From Chachezhania sediminis (GTDB taxonomy: Bacteria; Pseudomonadota; Alphaproteobacteria; Rhodobacterales; Rhodobacteraceae), in assembly GCF_009765275.1 (NCBI RefSeq), contig NZ_VOPH01000004.1:248001-312000 (forward strand): 64,000 nt of DNA. Reading direction: 5' to 3'. Below are positions 26,122 through 34,698 of the stretch, one piece after another. Numbering within the stretch: position 1 is the stretch's first letter; every line of letters starts with the position of its first letter. A program made the position numbers and the translations under genes. The notes below the pieces were generated by a model that was not told the DNA's origin, searched no databases, and saw only the letters and a list, made by a program, of their open reading frames with translations.

Positions 26122-27812
26122 GTCCTCTTCAGGATCAGCGCCTGAAGGGCAGCGCGGCGGGCGGTGTCTTCCAGGCCCACGGCCCGGAACGTGGCCAGCG
26201 ATTCGGTCAGGGCCGAGGTATCGCCGTTCAGACCGGCGGTGAAGCGGATCATCGCCTGAAGGATCGCCTCGCCCAGCCGGCCGCTGGACAACTGGGCGCG
26301 GGTGGCTTCCGGCACCAGCTGGGCCAATGCCTCGCCCGAGGCTGCAAAGCCGCGCGCGATGGCACGGGTGCGGGCGTCGGGCGCCGGAACGGTCTGGGGC
26401 TTGCCCTGCGCCAGCGCGGCCAGAAAGGCCGTCATCGGCTGATTGTCGGGCGGCGTCCGCGCCGCCAGTTCGTAATCGGGCGACAAGAGCTGCACCTGCC
26501 AGGCCAGCGTCTGCGCGCCGGCGATGGCGGGCAGGCGGATCTCGGCCAGGCGGTGGGCAAAGAGCGTGGCAAAGGGCACGCCCAGCCCTTCGGCGGTCAG
26601 CGCCTCCCAGACGCGCGGCAGGGCGGCGGCCACGGCGGCCCCGTCATGGGCCGACAGTGCCACGTCGAAACGCTGCACCGCTTCCGCCCGGTCCCAGACC
26701 CCGCCCGACGCCGACGGCATCTGCGCCGTGTAAAGCCCCAGAAGCTGGTTCGGGCTAAGTGCGCCGGACCGGGTCAGCCGTTCCGCGGCCTCGATCTGGG
26801 CCTTCCAGCCGGCGATGTCGTCCAGGTCGGCATTGGCGAAGACGCGGGGCAGGTGGCCCGTGGGCAGCCGTTCCCCGATGGCGGAATAGATGTGGAAGGT
26901 CAGAGGATCCGGACGCGTCGGCGGCGGCAGCAGGTTTTCCTCTTCCGCCAGGTCGGGATGCAGGAACCGGCCCAGCAGCTGCAGGTCGGCCTGGTCCAGA
27001 AGCGACAGCGTTTCGGCCATGTCGTAGATCAGCGCCGCAGTGTCCCAGTCGCCCAGCAGCGCGGCACAGAAGATCTGGGCCCGGTAATCGTCGGAAAGGC
27101 GGGGCAGGTCTGTCAGGATAGTGCAGGCCTGTTCCTCGCCCCCCGTCAGAAGCGCCGCGTCGAAGCGCAGGCGGAAGCGGTCGCGCAGGCCCTTCAGGGC
27201 TGCCTCGCTGCCGTCAGTGTCCAGGTCCCCGGCCCGGGTCGGTTCGCTCAGGTCCGCCAGCGCGCGCACCGGGTCGGCCGCGCCAAGGTCCATCAGCCGG
27301 ACCATGCGTTCGGTCAGCACCGTGTTCTCGGGTCCGCTGGCCTGGGGCGGATAGGCCTCGGTCAGCAGCAGGGTGTAAAGCAGGCGCTGCAGCGCTGGGC
27401 TGTGGCGGACCTGTACCCGGCTCAGAAGATCGACCAGATCCTGCGGCCTGCTGCCTACCCACAGGTCCCGCGGCAGGCCGGAGACGTTCGGCGGCACAAG
27501 CCCCGCCGCGATCTGGGTCGACCCCAGCGGCTGCACGTCGACGGTGGGCACAAGGATGCCCCGCGTGACCGGCGGCTCGCCCGGGGGCAGGGCTGCCGGC
27601 GACGCACCGGGGGGAAGCGCCACGGACTGGCCCGGGATCCATTCCAGCGCCGGCTGGTTCAGCCAGCCGATGGCCGACATCGGCTGCCCGCTGGTGCGGG
27701 TGACGCCCTGTGCGGAAGCCGGTGTCGAAAAGACCAGTCCGACGGCCAGGGCCGCGGCCACGGGGCGGACCCGGGCCTTCGACCTTGACTGGACGGCGCG
27801 GTCGCGATGCAT
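26118..27812 (-). CDS. Unknown exported 564-aa protein upstream of xerD
   Basis: It begins MHRDRAVQSRSKARVRPVAA with a signal peptide (…ALAVGLVFSTPASAQG), so it is exported. The mature part starts with a proline-rich segment (about 40-100) and is then almost entirely alpha-helical, rich in Ala and Leu, reminiscent of superhelical repeat proteins. No catalytic motif or named domain is visible. The ATG at 27812 has GGAG eight nt upstream and lies four nt after the stop of the 57-aa membrane peptide; its own end overlaps xerD. In related genomes I recall similar conserved hypothetical proteins beside xerD. The function is unknown. Confidence 0.75.
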   Translation of the reverse strand: MHRDRAVQSRSKARVRPVAAALAVGLVFSTPASAQGVTRTSGQPMSAIGWLNQPALEWIPGQSVALPPGASPAALPPGEPPVTRGILVPTVDVQPLGSTQIAAGLVPPNVSGLPRDLWVGSRPQDLVDLLSRVQVRHSPALQRLLYTLLLTEAYPPQASGPENTVLTERMVRLMDLGAADPVRALADLSEPTRAGDLDTDGSEAALKGLRDRFRLRFDAALLTGGEEQACTILTDLPRLSDDYRAQIFCAALLGDWDTAALIYDMAETLSLLDQADLQLLGRFLHPDLAEEENLLPPPTRPDPLTFHIYSAIGERLPTGHLPRVFANADLDDIAGWKAQIEAAERLTRSGALSPNQLLGLYTAQMPSASGGVWDRAEAVQRFDVALSAHDGAAVAAALPRVWEALTAEGLGVPFATLFAHRLAEIRLPAIAGAQTLAWQVQLLSPDYELAARTPPDNQPMTAFLAALAQGKPQTVPAPDARTRAIARGFAASGEALAQLVPEATRAQLSSGRLGEAILQAMIRFTAGLNGDTSALTESLATFRAVGLEDTARRAALQALILKRT

Positions 27813-27816
27813 CGCG

Positions 27817-27990
27817 TTACTCCACCTCGAGCGTGACAGCTGCGGTCCGGGGCTGCACCGGGGCCGAGAAGTCGGCACCGAACAGCGGCCCCAGAAGGGC
27901 AAAGCCCAGTACGGCAATGCCGAAGACGATGCCCACCAGAACTGCCAGTTGGAACAAGATCTTGAACAGTCCTGCGATCAGTCGACGCAT
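27817..27990 (-). CDS. 57-aa single-pass membrane protein
   Basis: Short gene starting at ATG 27990: MRRLIAGLFKILFQLAVLVG, continuing as one long hydrophobic helix (about 5-38) and a short polar tail ending TLEVE. Its stop lies four nt before the next ATG, so it heads the xerD operon. I know no family. The N-terminal RR/K and position suggest an inner-membrane peptide that may work with the exported 564-aa protein. It is divergent from aroK with about 105 nt between starts. Confidence 0.7.
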   Translation of the reverse strand: MRRLIAGLFKILFQLAVLVGIVFGIAVLGFALLGPLFGADFSAPVQPRTAAVTLEVE

Positions 27991-28095
27991 GTCGAATTCC
28001 TTTGCCTGCCTCGGTCCGTTTTCACCCGGTTCTGCCCGGGTGCTTTGCTCTTTTATATATGGCCTTTTCGCCCAGATCACGTCATTCACTCTAGG

Positions 28096-28692
28096 ATGAG
28101 CGAAATTGAACCGCCCGAGGCGCGTCCGGCCGACATGGCGGCGCGGGGGGGAACCGGGAAATTGCGTAAGACGGTCGTGCTGGTGGGCATGATGGGGGCA
28201 GGGAAGACGGCTGTGGGCCGGGCCCTGGCGGCGCGATTGCGCGTGCCGTTCCGCGATTGCGATGCCGAGATCGAATCCGCCGCGAACATGACCATTGCCG
28301 AGATCTTCGCCCGCGATGGCGAGGCCTTCTTTCGCCGCAAGGAATCGCAGGTCCTGGAACGGCTGCTGGATGGCGCGCCCGGTATCCTGTCGACCGGCGG
28401 CGGCGTCTTCATGGCGGAATCGAACCGCCGGGCCATTGCCGAAAAGGGCGTGGGCGTCTGGCTGAACGCGCCGGCCGACGTGTTGTGGACCCGGGTCCGC
28501 CACCGCGCGCATCGCCCGCTTCTGTCCACTGCCAACCCGCGCGAGACGCTGGAACAGATCCTGGCCGCTCGCACGCCCGACTATGCCAAGGCCGAGGTCC
28601 ATGTGCTTTCGGACCGGTCGTCGACCGTCGAGGATACGGTCGACCGGGTGATTGCCGCGCTGGACGCGCGCGACGACGTTTTCGGAGCCTGA
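28096..28692 (+). CDS. aroK: Shikimate kinase
   Basis: A 198-aa enzyme that phosphorylates shikimate at the 3-hydroxyl in the aromatic amino-acid pathway. Walker A is GMMGAGKT (31-38), followed by DCDAEIESAANMTIAEIFARDGEAFFR in parts typical of the shikimate-binding domain, GGGVF (substrate loop) and the lid RPLL. It carries an N-terminal polar extension of about 25 residues. The start at 28096 follows AGG weakly. aroB begins four nt after its stop, as in most proteobacteria. Confidence 0.95.
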   Translation: MSEIEPPEARPADMAARGGTGKLRKTVVLVGMMGAGKTAVGRALAARLRVPFRDCDAEIESAANMTIAEIFARDGEAFFRRKESQVLERLLDGAPGILSTGGGVFMAESNRRAIAEKGVGVWLNAPADVLWTRVRHRAHRPLLSTANPRETLEQILAARTPDYAKAEVHVLSDRSSTVEDTVDRVIAALDARDDVFGA

Positions 28693-28695
28693 AAG

Positions 28696-29808
28696 ATGCG
28701 AACCACTGTCCACGTGCCCCTGGGCGACCGGGCCTATGACGTCGTGATCGGCCCGGATCTTCTGGCCGAGGCGGGCGCCCTGATCGCGCCCCTTCTGAAG
28801 CGCCCGAAGGTCTGGATCGTGACCGAAACGCGCGTGGCCGCGGCGCATCTGGACACGCTTCAGGCCGGTCTTCAGGCCCAAGGCATCGTGTCCGAGCCTC
28901 TGATGCTGCCGCCGGGAGAAAGCACGAAAAGCTGGCCGCATCTGACCGCCACGATCGACTGGCTGCTGGACCAGAAAGTCGAACGGCGCGACGTGGTCGT
29001 GGCCTTTGGCGGCGGCGTGATCGGCGACCTTGTGGGCTTTGCCGCCGCGATCCTGCGGCGCGGCGTGCGTTTCGTGCAGATCCCGACCTCGCTTTTGGCG
29101 CAGGTCGACAGTTCCGTCGGCGGCAAGACCGGCATCAACACCGCGCAGGGCAAGAATCTGGTCGGCGCCTTCCACCAGCCCGCGCTGGTGCTGGCGGACC
29201 TGTCGGTGCTGGCCAGCCTGCCGAAACGCGACTTTCTTGCGGGATACGGCGAGGTGGTCAAATACGGCCTCTTGGGCGATGCCGCCTTCTTCGACTGGCT
29301 GGAGGAAAACGCGCCGCGCCTTCTGGCGGGAGAGATCGCGGCCCTGGCTCATGCCGTGGCACGCTCGGTCGAGATGAAGGCCGAAATCGTCGTTCGGGAC
29401 GAGACTGAACAGGGCGACCGCGCGCTTCTGAATCTGGGCCATACCTTCGGCCATGCACTGGAATCGGCGACTGGCTATTCCGACCGACTGCTGCATGGCG
29501 AAGGCGTGGCCGCCGGCTGTGCGCTGGCATTCGAACTGTCGTCGCGTCTGGGCCTGTGCCCGCAGGAGGATCCCAGCCGGGTCCGCGCCCATCTGAAGGC
29601 GATGGAGATGGTGACCGACCTGGCCGACATCCCCGGAGAGCTGCCGGACGCGGACGGTCTGCTGGAGTTGATGGCCCAGGACAAGAAGGTCGTCGACGGC
29701 ACGTTGCGCTTCATCCTGGCACGAGGGATCGGCGACAGTTTCGTGACCTCGGACGTGCCGCGAGACACGGTGCATGGCCTCTTGGCCGAGGCGCTGGACG
29801 CCCGCTGA
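28696..29808 (+). CDS. aroB: 3-Dehydroquinate synthase
   Basis: A 370-aa NAD+- and zinc-dependent enzyme that converts DAHP to 3-dehydroquinate. Family motifs are the GGGVIGDLVGFAAAI region (about residues 98-113), the QIPTSLLAQVDSSVGGKTGI block, and the zinc-binding HTFGHALE and H in LLHGEGVA. The length is standard. It is the second gene of aroK-aroB; the following globin begins 141 nt later, so it may have its own promoter. Confidence 0.96.
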   Translation: MRTTVHVPLGDRAYDVVIGPDLLAEAGALIAPLLKRPKVWIVTETRVAAAHLDTLQAGLQAQGIVSEPLMLPPGESTKSWPHLTATIDWLLDQKVERRDVVVAFGGGVIGDLVGFAAAILRRGVRFVQIPTSLLAQVDSSVGGKTGINTAQGKNLVGAFHQPALVLADLSVLASLPKRDFLAGYGEVVKYGLLGDAAFFDWLEENAPRLLAGEIAALAHAVARSVEMKAEIVVRDETEQGDRALLNLGHTFGHALESATGYSDRLLHGEGVAAGCALAFELSSRLGLCPQEDPSRVRAHLKAMEMVTDLADIPGELPDADGLLELMAQDKKVVDGTLRFILARGIGDSFVTSDVPRDTVHGLLAEALDAR

Positions 29809-29949
29809 GACACCGCCCACTCCGGTGAAACGGGCCGGCGCGGCGCCCTTTCTGGCCGGGCCCTGCCGATCTTAGAGTTTTGGTAAAATTGCCTTGCTAC
29901 CCATCTGGCAGCCCGCCGCGAGCAGGCGGCCAGCCGGATGGAGACCGCG

Positions 29950-30396
29950 ATGACGGACGAGGTTCTTGTGCGCGAAAGCTGGGCGATGGCGGTTGTCGAC
30001 CGCGATCTTCTGGGCCAGCGGTTCTATGCGGCGCTGTTCCGGGCGCAGCCGGAATTGAGGGCCATCTTCAGCTCGGACCTCGCGGCCCAGTCGCGCAAGC
30101 TGGTACAGATGCTGAACTTTATCGTCGACGTGCTGGACGATCCCGAACAGCTGATCCCACCCACGCGCGACCTGGCCATCCGCCATGTCGCCTATGGTGT
30201 CCTGCCGGACCACTACGACGCCGTGGGAACTGCCCTGCTGGAGACGCTGTCAAGCGTGCTGGGCGAAGGCTTCACCGCTGAAATGAACGCCGCCTGGGCC
30301 CGGATCTATACCGCCCTGTCGGACGACATGATCCGGACCGCCTATGGCCCCAGTGCCCTGGACAGCGAACCGGTTGCGGTGGAGACGGGCCGTTGA
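29950..30396 (+). CDS. Single-domain bacterial globin
   Basis: A 148-aa haem protein of the Vitreoscilla-type/globin family. CD1 phenylalanine is F40 (PELRAIFSS) and proximal histidine H79 (AIRHVAYGV). The rest of the fold is colinear (KLVQMLNFIVDVLDDPEQL, YDAVGTALLETLSSVLGEGF, AWARIYTALSDDM). No reductase domain is attached, so it could bind O2 or NO or detoxify NO with a separate reductase. I chose ATG 29950 because GGAG lies six nt upstream; 29938 is an alternative. It stands immediately before the FIST gene, which makes a role in gas handling attractive. Confidence 0.85.
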   Translation: MTDEVLVRESWAMAVVDRDLLGQRFYAALFRAQPELRAIFSSDLAAQSRKLVQMLNFIVDVLDDPEQLIPPTRDLAIRHVAYGVLPDHYDAVGTALLETLSSVLGEGFTAEMNAAWARIYTALSDDMIRTAYGPSALDSEPVAVETGR

Positions 30397-30429
30397 CAGG
30401 GCAGCCGAGGCTGGGCTGCGCCCCAGGGG

Positions 30430-30447
30430 CTATACTTTGGTATAGAC
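30430..30447. promoter_or_regulatory. CTATAC-TTTG-GTATAG inverted repeat upstream of the FIST gene
   Basis: Perfect 6-bp arms (30430-30435 and 30440-30445), about 80 nt before the FIST start. It contains the 13-mer CTTTGGTATAGAC (30435-30447), which recurs with one change upstream of algD (38239-38251) and with two changes before the guanylyltransferase-like gene (39639-39651). Confidence 0.45.
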
Positions 30448-30523
30448 CAAATCCCGAAAGAGCGCAGGCAGCCCCCGGCGCGCCGGGTTAGGATCCGTTT
30501 CGTAGTATTCGAGAAGACGGAAC

Positions 30524-31738
30524 ATGCAGATCGACATCGTCGAAAGCGCCAGCAGCGATCCCGCGATCGCCGTATCCGAGCTGTGCGCGCAGATCGGTGA
30601 CGGGACGGCGGATTTTGCTTTCGTCTGTGCGGATGCGGATCTGGACGCTGCGGCGCTGGCCGCGGCGGGACGCAGCCTTCCGGTGACCTTCCTCCATGGG
30701 GTGACATCCTGCATGGGGCCGATGACGGCCCGGTCGGCCGATCCGGGCCAGCGCGCGACGCTGGCGGCCTTTGTGATCCGCGATCCCGAAGGCGACTACG
30801 GCACCGGCTGCCAGGACCTGGGCGACGATCCGCGGCAGGCGGCGGTGCGGGCCACACTGTCGGCTCTGGCAGGGGCCGGCCGCTCGGGCGAGGTGCCGGA
30901 CGTGGTCTGGCTGACCGCGACCCCGGGCACCGAGGAACAGCTGATCCAGGGCATCCAGGACGTCGTTGGTGACGGGGTTCCGATCATCGGCGGAAGCGCC
31001 GCCGACAACGACATGTCGGGCCGGTGGTACGTCTTCAGCGCGGGTGGCAGTTCGGCAGAGGGCGTGACCGTATCGGTCCTGTTCCCCAGCACGCAGGTGG
31101 CCTTTTCCTTCAGCAACGGACTGGTGCCGACGGCCCATCGCGGCACGGTGACCAAGGCGCGGGGCCGCAGTCTGATCAGCATCGACGACCGGCCCGCGGG
31201 ACAGGTTTACGCCGAATGGCTGGCCGACCGGGTTTTGCCCCCGGGGGCGGCCGACAGCTGTTCCATGATGCCCGAACGGTTTGCGCTGGCGCCCCTGGGC
31301 CGGAGGGTGTCGGACCTGCGCGGCGTGCCCAACTATCTTCAGGTCCAGCCGCGCGTGACCGAGCCGAACGACAGTCTGACGCTTTATGGCGAAGTGGCCG
31401 AGGGCGAGCAGCTGACCCTGATGACGGGCGATCCGCGATTGCTGGCCGACCGCGCGGGCCGGGTGGCGGCCCGGGCCGTTCCCTTCGGGATCGGCCGCGA
31501 CATGATCGCCGGGGCGCTGATGGTCTATTGCGGGGGCTGCATGCTGGCGGCGCGGGACCGGATGGACCGGATCGTGAACGGCACAGGCGCCGCCCTGGGC
31601 CATGCGCCCTTTCTGGGTCTGTTTTCCTTCGGCGAACAGGGGCCGGTCCTGGGCGCCGGCAACCGGCATGGCAACCTGATGATTTCGTGTCTTGTTTTCA
31701 CGCGATCCGTCAGTGGGATCATCGCACCTGCAGCTTGA
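30524..31738 (+). CDS. FIST-domain sensor protein, NosP-like
   Basis: A 404-aa protein without signal peptide or membrane helices. The N-terminal FIST domain (about 20-205) includes GVTSCMGPMTA and PIIGGSAADND. The C-terminal FIST_C domain (about 220-390) includes ALMVYCGGCMLAARDRMDRI and APFLGLFSFGEQGPVL. FIST proteins are intracellular ligand sensors. In several bacteria the FIST protein NosP binds haem, senses nitric oxide and controls a cognate histidine kinase encoded next to it. Here a hybrid kinase follows 131 nt later, matching that arrangement. The start at 30524 is preceded by a weak GACGGAA. Haem binding is not provable from sequence. Confidence 0.88.
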   Translation: MQIDIVESASSDPAIAVSELCAQIGDGTADFAFVCADADLDAAALAAAGRSLPVTFLHGVTSCMGPMTARSADPGQRATLAAFVIRDPEGDYGTGCQDLGDDPRQAAVRATLSALAGAGRSGEVPDVVWLTATPGTEEQLIQGIQDVVGDGVPIIGGSAADNDMSGRWYVFSAGGSSAEGVTVSVLFPSTQVAFSFSNGLVPTAHRGTVTKARGRSLISIDDRPAGQVYAEWLADRVLPPGAADSCSMMPERFALAPLGRRVSDLRGVPNYLQVQPRVTEPNDSLTLYGEVAEGEQLTLMTGDPRLLADRAGRVAARAVPFGIGRDMIAGALMVYCGGCMLAARDRMDRIVNGTGAALGHAPFLGLFSFGEQGPVLGAGNRHGNLMISCLVFTRSVSGIIAPAA

Positions 31739-31869
31739 GCGCCGCGCAGCGCCGGACAAAAGTCCGTAAGTCCTTAACGTCATCGTAACCCTAAGGTAGA
31801 AAGTTCCTGTAAGAGTGGCACGGGGCCTTGTTACGCGTAATCGGCCCGCTCTCCGCGGAATGGCAGTCG

Positions 31870-34698
31870 ATGCCGGAAGATGAACAACTTCGCGAAGTCC
31901 TGCTGGAGATGCAGGTTCTGCAGCAACGTGAAAGCGAGGCTCTGCGCGAAACCCGTACGCTTTACGCTGTGCTGGAATCGGTGTCCCGGGCCTCTTCCGT
32001 CCAGGACACGCGCGCGGCGCTGATCGAGGTCACGAAATCCCATCTGTGTGCCGATGTCGTTCTGGTCCTTGAAGATACCGGCACCGCCATGAACATCCTG
32101 GAGCCCGCGCCCAAGGGGTTGACGCTGCGCAGGTTGGGCCCGGCGCCGGCACTCTTCGAAAAGGCGCGCAACGTCGCCGACCTGTCCAGGTCCGCCTCCA
32201 GCGCGGAAATCCACGCCGTGCTGGGCGATGCCTATTCCAGCATGGTGTCTGCCCCGGTGCATCTGGGCGAAGGCCGCGTGGCAGCTCTGGCGGCCTTCCG
32301 GCACAAGCCCGCATCCTTCACCAATCACGACCGCCGGATCCTGTCGCGGATCGCGCGGCTGGCTGGGCCGGCGCTTCAGGCGCAGGAATTGGCCGCGCAC
32401 AACCGGCTGCAGGCGGCGGTGATCGACGGCTCTGCCCTGGGGTTCATGATCTTCAAGGCGCACCCGGCCGAGAACCGTCCCCTGATCTTCGCCAACCCGG
32501 CCTTCGAACGTATCACCGGCTATTCGGTGGAGGAGGCGCTGGGGACGAACTGCAGGTTCCTGTTGGACGAGCCCGAGGATTCCACGGTGCTGGCACAGCT
32601 GCGCCATTCGGCGTCGACCGTCGTAGAAGGCACCTTCGTCCTGCGCAACCGCCGCAAGAACGGCGACCCGTTCTGGAGCGAGCTGACGCTGTTCCCGGTG
32701 GCCGACGAAAGGGGCGAGACGGAATTCGTGGTGGCGACCCAGTCGGACGTGTCGGAACGGGTGAACGCCCAGATCGAACGCGAAACTGCGCGGCGCCGCA
32801 TGGACGAGGCGCTGTCCCATACCCGCGACGCCTTCCTGCTGCTGTCGCGAGAGCACGCGGTGCTCTTTGCCAATCCGATGCTCGGCACGATCTTTCCCGC
32901 GCCCAATGTCCGATGGGCGCCCGGCACCACGTTCGAACAGAACTGGGCCGATCACCTGGCAACGATCCCGCGGTCGTTCCATCCCCTGCCGGATCCGCTG
33001 GCCAGGCCGGACCTGGACCTGCTGGTCCAGCAGACGGCCGGGTGGGAGGCGCGGCTTCCGGACGGGCGGGTCCTGCTGGTCCGGGCGGTTTGTACCTCGG
33101 ACGGCGGGATGGTGATTTCCGGCACCGATGTCACGCCGATGAAGACCGCGGAACGGATGCTGCGGCAGCGGATGGCGGCGATCCAGTCGGCCGCCGACGG
33201 GATCGGCATCACCGACGAAAGCGGCCGGCTGGTTCAGGCCAATCCCAGCCTTGTGGCCTTGTTCGGGGCGGGATCGGAAAGCCAGCTTCTGGGCCGCCCC
33301 TGGTGGCGCGCCTATCGCGAGGACGCGGACCGCGAGGTGCTGCACCGGCTGGAAAGCGACCTGATCAGGAACGGCAAGAGTTCGGCCCAGCTGCCGTGTT
33401 CCAAGGTCGAACCGGGCCGCGTGCACGAGGTGTCGCTGTCGGTCGCGCACAAGGTGGGCCGGATCCTGATCGTGCGGGACGTCACGACGGAAATCGAGGC
33501 GCAGCGCCGCAGGCGCGAACTGGCGGACCAGCTGGATCAGGCGCGGCGCCAGCAGGTGCTGTCGGAACTGGCGGCCCGGCTGGCACACGACTTCAACAAC
33601 CTTCTGTCGGCGATCACCGGGTCCGCCGACCTGATCCAGGCCGACAAGGACGATCCCGAAAGGGTGATGCGCCATTCTGCACGGATCCATTCGGCGGGCC
33701 GTCAGGCGGCGGAACTGGTGAACCGGCTTCTGGACGTCGGCCGCGGCCAGCGCGAGGTAACGGAATTCGACCTGCGCGTCGCCGTGTCCGATGCCGTGGA
33801 CCTGGCCGGGGCCAGCCTGAAATCGGCCACGACGCTTTGGACCGATTTCGCCCGTCACCCGATGAAGGTGGAAGGCTGCCAGACAGAGGTCGGCCAGATC
33901 GCCGTGAACCTGATCCTGAACGCCGAGGATTCGCTGGGCGGCAATCCCGGGGAAGTCGCCGTCTCGCTCTATCTCTCGCAGGGGAAAAGCCGGGTTCCGG
34001 TCATGGCCGGGCGGCTGGATCCCGACCGGCGCTATGCGGTGCTGGCGGTGCGGGACAGCGGCTCCGGCATCAAGCCCGACGTGCTGCCCCGGATCTTCGA
34101 GCCGTACTTTTCCACCAAGGGCAAGCAGGGCAACGGGCTGGGTCTGGCCAGCATCGCCCAGCTTGTCGTGCGACTGGGCGGGGCCGTGGCGGTCGATACC
34201 GCCGTGGGACATGGCAGCACCTTCCGCGTCTATTGGCCCCTGGCCGGGGAAGAGGCGGTGAAGCCCCGGATCCTTGGCGCCCAGGCGACCCCGGACAACG
34301 TGGCGCGGCTGGAAAACACGCTGATCCTGCTGGTCGATGACGATCCGCGGGTGACGGATGTCCTGGGTACCTATTTCGAACGGCTGGGGGCCGAGGTGGC
34401 CGCCGTCGATGCCGCGGACCTGGCGATCGACGCGATCGAGGACGATCCCGGCGCCTGGTCGGCGGTAGTGACCGATTACGACATGGGCGCCATGACCGGC
34501 GGCGACGTGGCCGAGGCCGCGGCCAGGGCCGCGCCGGACCTGCCGGTTTTCGTGGTGTCCGCCCTGGCGCGGACGCTGACGGATCCGCGGCTGTCCGGGC
34601 CCAACGTGCGTGGCGTCTTTGCCAAGCCGGTAGACATGAAACAGATTGCGCTGGCGGTGTCCCATGCCGTCGCGCGGAAGGGGAGAGTGGCGGAATGA
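31870..34698 (+). CDS. GAF-LOV-PAS hybrid histidine kinase with receiver domain (NahK/ErcS-like)
   Basis: A 942-aa cytosolic protein. In order: a short coiled coil (5-40), a GAF domain (about 40-185), a LOV-type PAS (about 190-300), two further PAS-like segments (about 305-435 and 435-550), DHp with H573 (LAHDFNN), a HATPase with N box (NLILNAED) and G boxes (DSGSGI, GNGLGLA), and a receiver with D869 (VVTDYDMG). The LOV core is GTNCRFLL with candidate photoactive C228, then LRNRRKNGDPFW and FVVATQSDVSE. The second flavin-contacting Asn of plant LOV (FWN) is Ser here. I use ATG 31870; TTG 31828 is possible. Its stop overlaps the response regulator. It is the likely partner of the FIST protein. 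Confidence 0.9.
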   Translation: MPEDEQLREVLLEMQVLQQRESEALRETRTLYAVLESVSRASSVQDTRAALIEVTKSHLCADVVLVLEDTGTAMNILEPAPKGLTLRRLGPAPALFEKARNVADLSRSASSAEIHAVLGDAYSSMVSAPVHLGEGRVAALAAFRHKPASFTNHDRRILSRIARLAGPALQAQELAAHNRLQAAVIDGSALGFMIFKAHPAENRPLIFANPAFERITGYSVEEALGTNCRFLLDEPEDSTVLAQLRHSASTVVEGTFVLRNRRKNGDPFWSELTLFPVADERGETEFVVATQSDVSERVNAQIERETARRRMDEALSHTRDAFLLLSREHAVLFANPMLGTIFPAPNVRWAPGTTFEQNWADHLATIPRSFHPLPDPLARPDLDLLVQQTAGWEARLPDGRVLLVRAVCTSDGGMVISGTDVTPMKTAERMLRQRMAAIQSAADGIGITDESGRLVQANPSLVALFGAGSESQLLGRPWWRAYREDADREVLHRLESDLIRNGKSSAQLPCSKVEPGRVHEVSLSVAHKVGRILIVRDVTTEIEAQRRRRELADQLDQARRQQVLSELAARLAHDFNNLLSAITGSADLIQADKDDPERVMRHSARIHSAGRQAAELVNRLLDVGRGQREVTEFDLRVAVSDAVDLAGASLKSATTLWTDFARHPMKVEGCQTEVGQIAVNLILNAEDSLGGNPGEVAVSLYLSQGKSRVPVMAGRLDPDRRYAVLAVRDSGSGIKPDVLPRIFEPYFSTKGKQGNGLGLASIAQLVVRLGGAVAVDTAVGHGSTFRVYWPLAGEEAVKPRILGAQATPDNVARLENTLILLVDDDPRVTDVLGTYFERLGAEVAAVDAADLAIDAIEDDPGAWSAVVTDYDMGAMTGGDVAEAAARAAPDLPVFVVSALARTLTDPRLSGPNVRGVFAKPVDMKQIALAVSHAVARKGRVAE

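Noticed and set aside
30393-30436. TTGACA (30393) with TATACT (30431) as a promoter for the FIST gene
   Set aside because: The spacing is about 32 nt, far from 16-18, and TTGACA overlaps the globin stop codon; a sigma70 promoter is not supported.
31831-34665. A 944-codon minus-strand frame opposite the hybrid kinase
   Set aside because: It mirrors the kinase gene codon for codon (third-position GC bias) and contains no domain or start signal.
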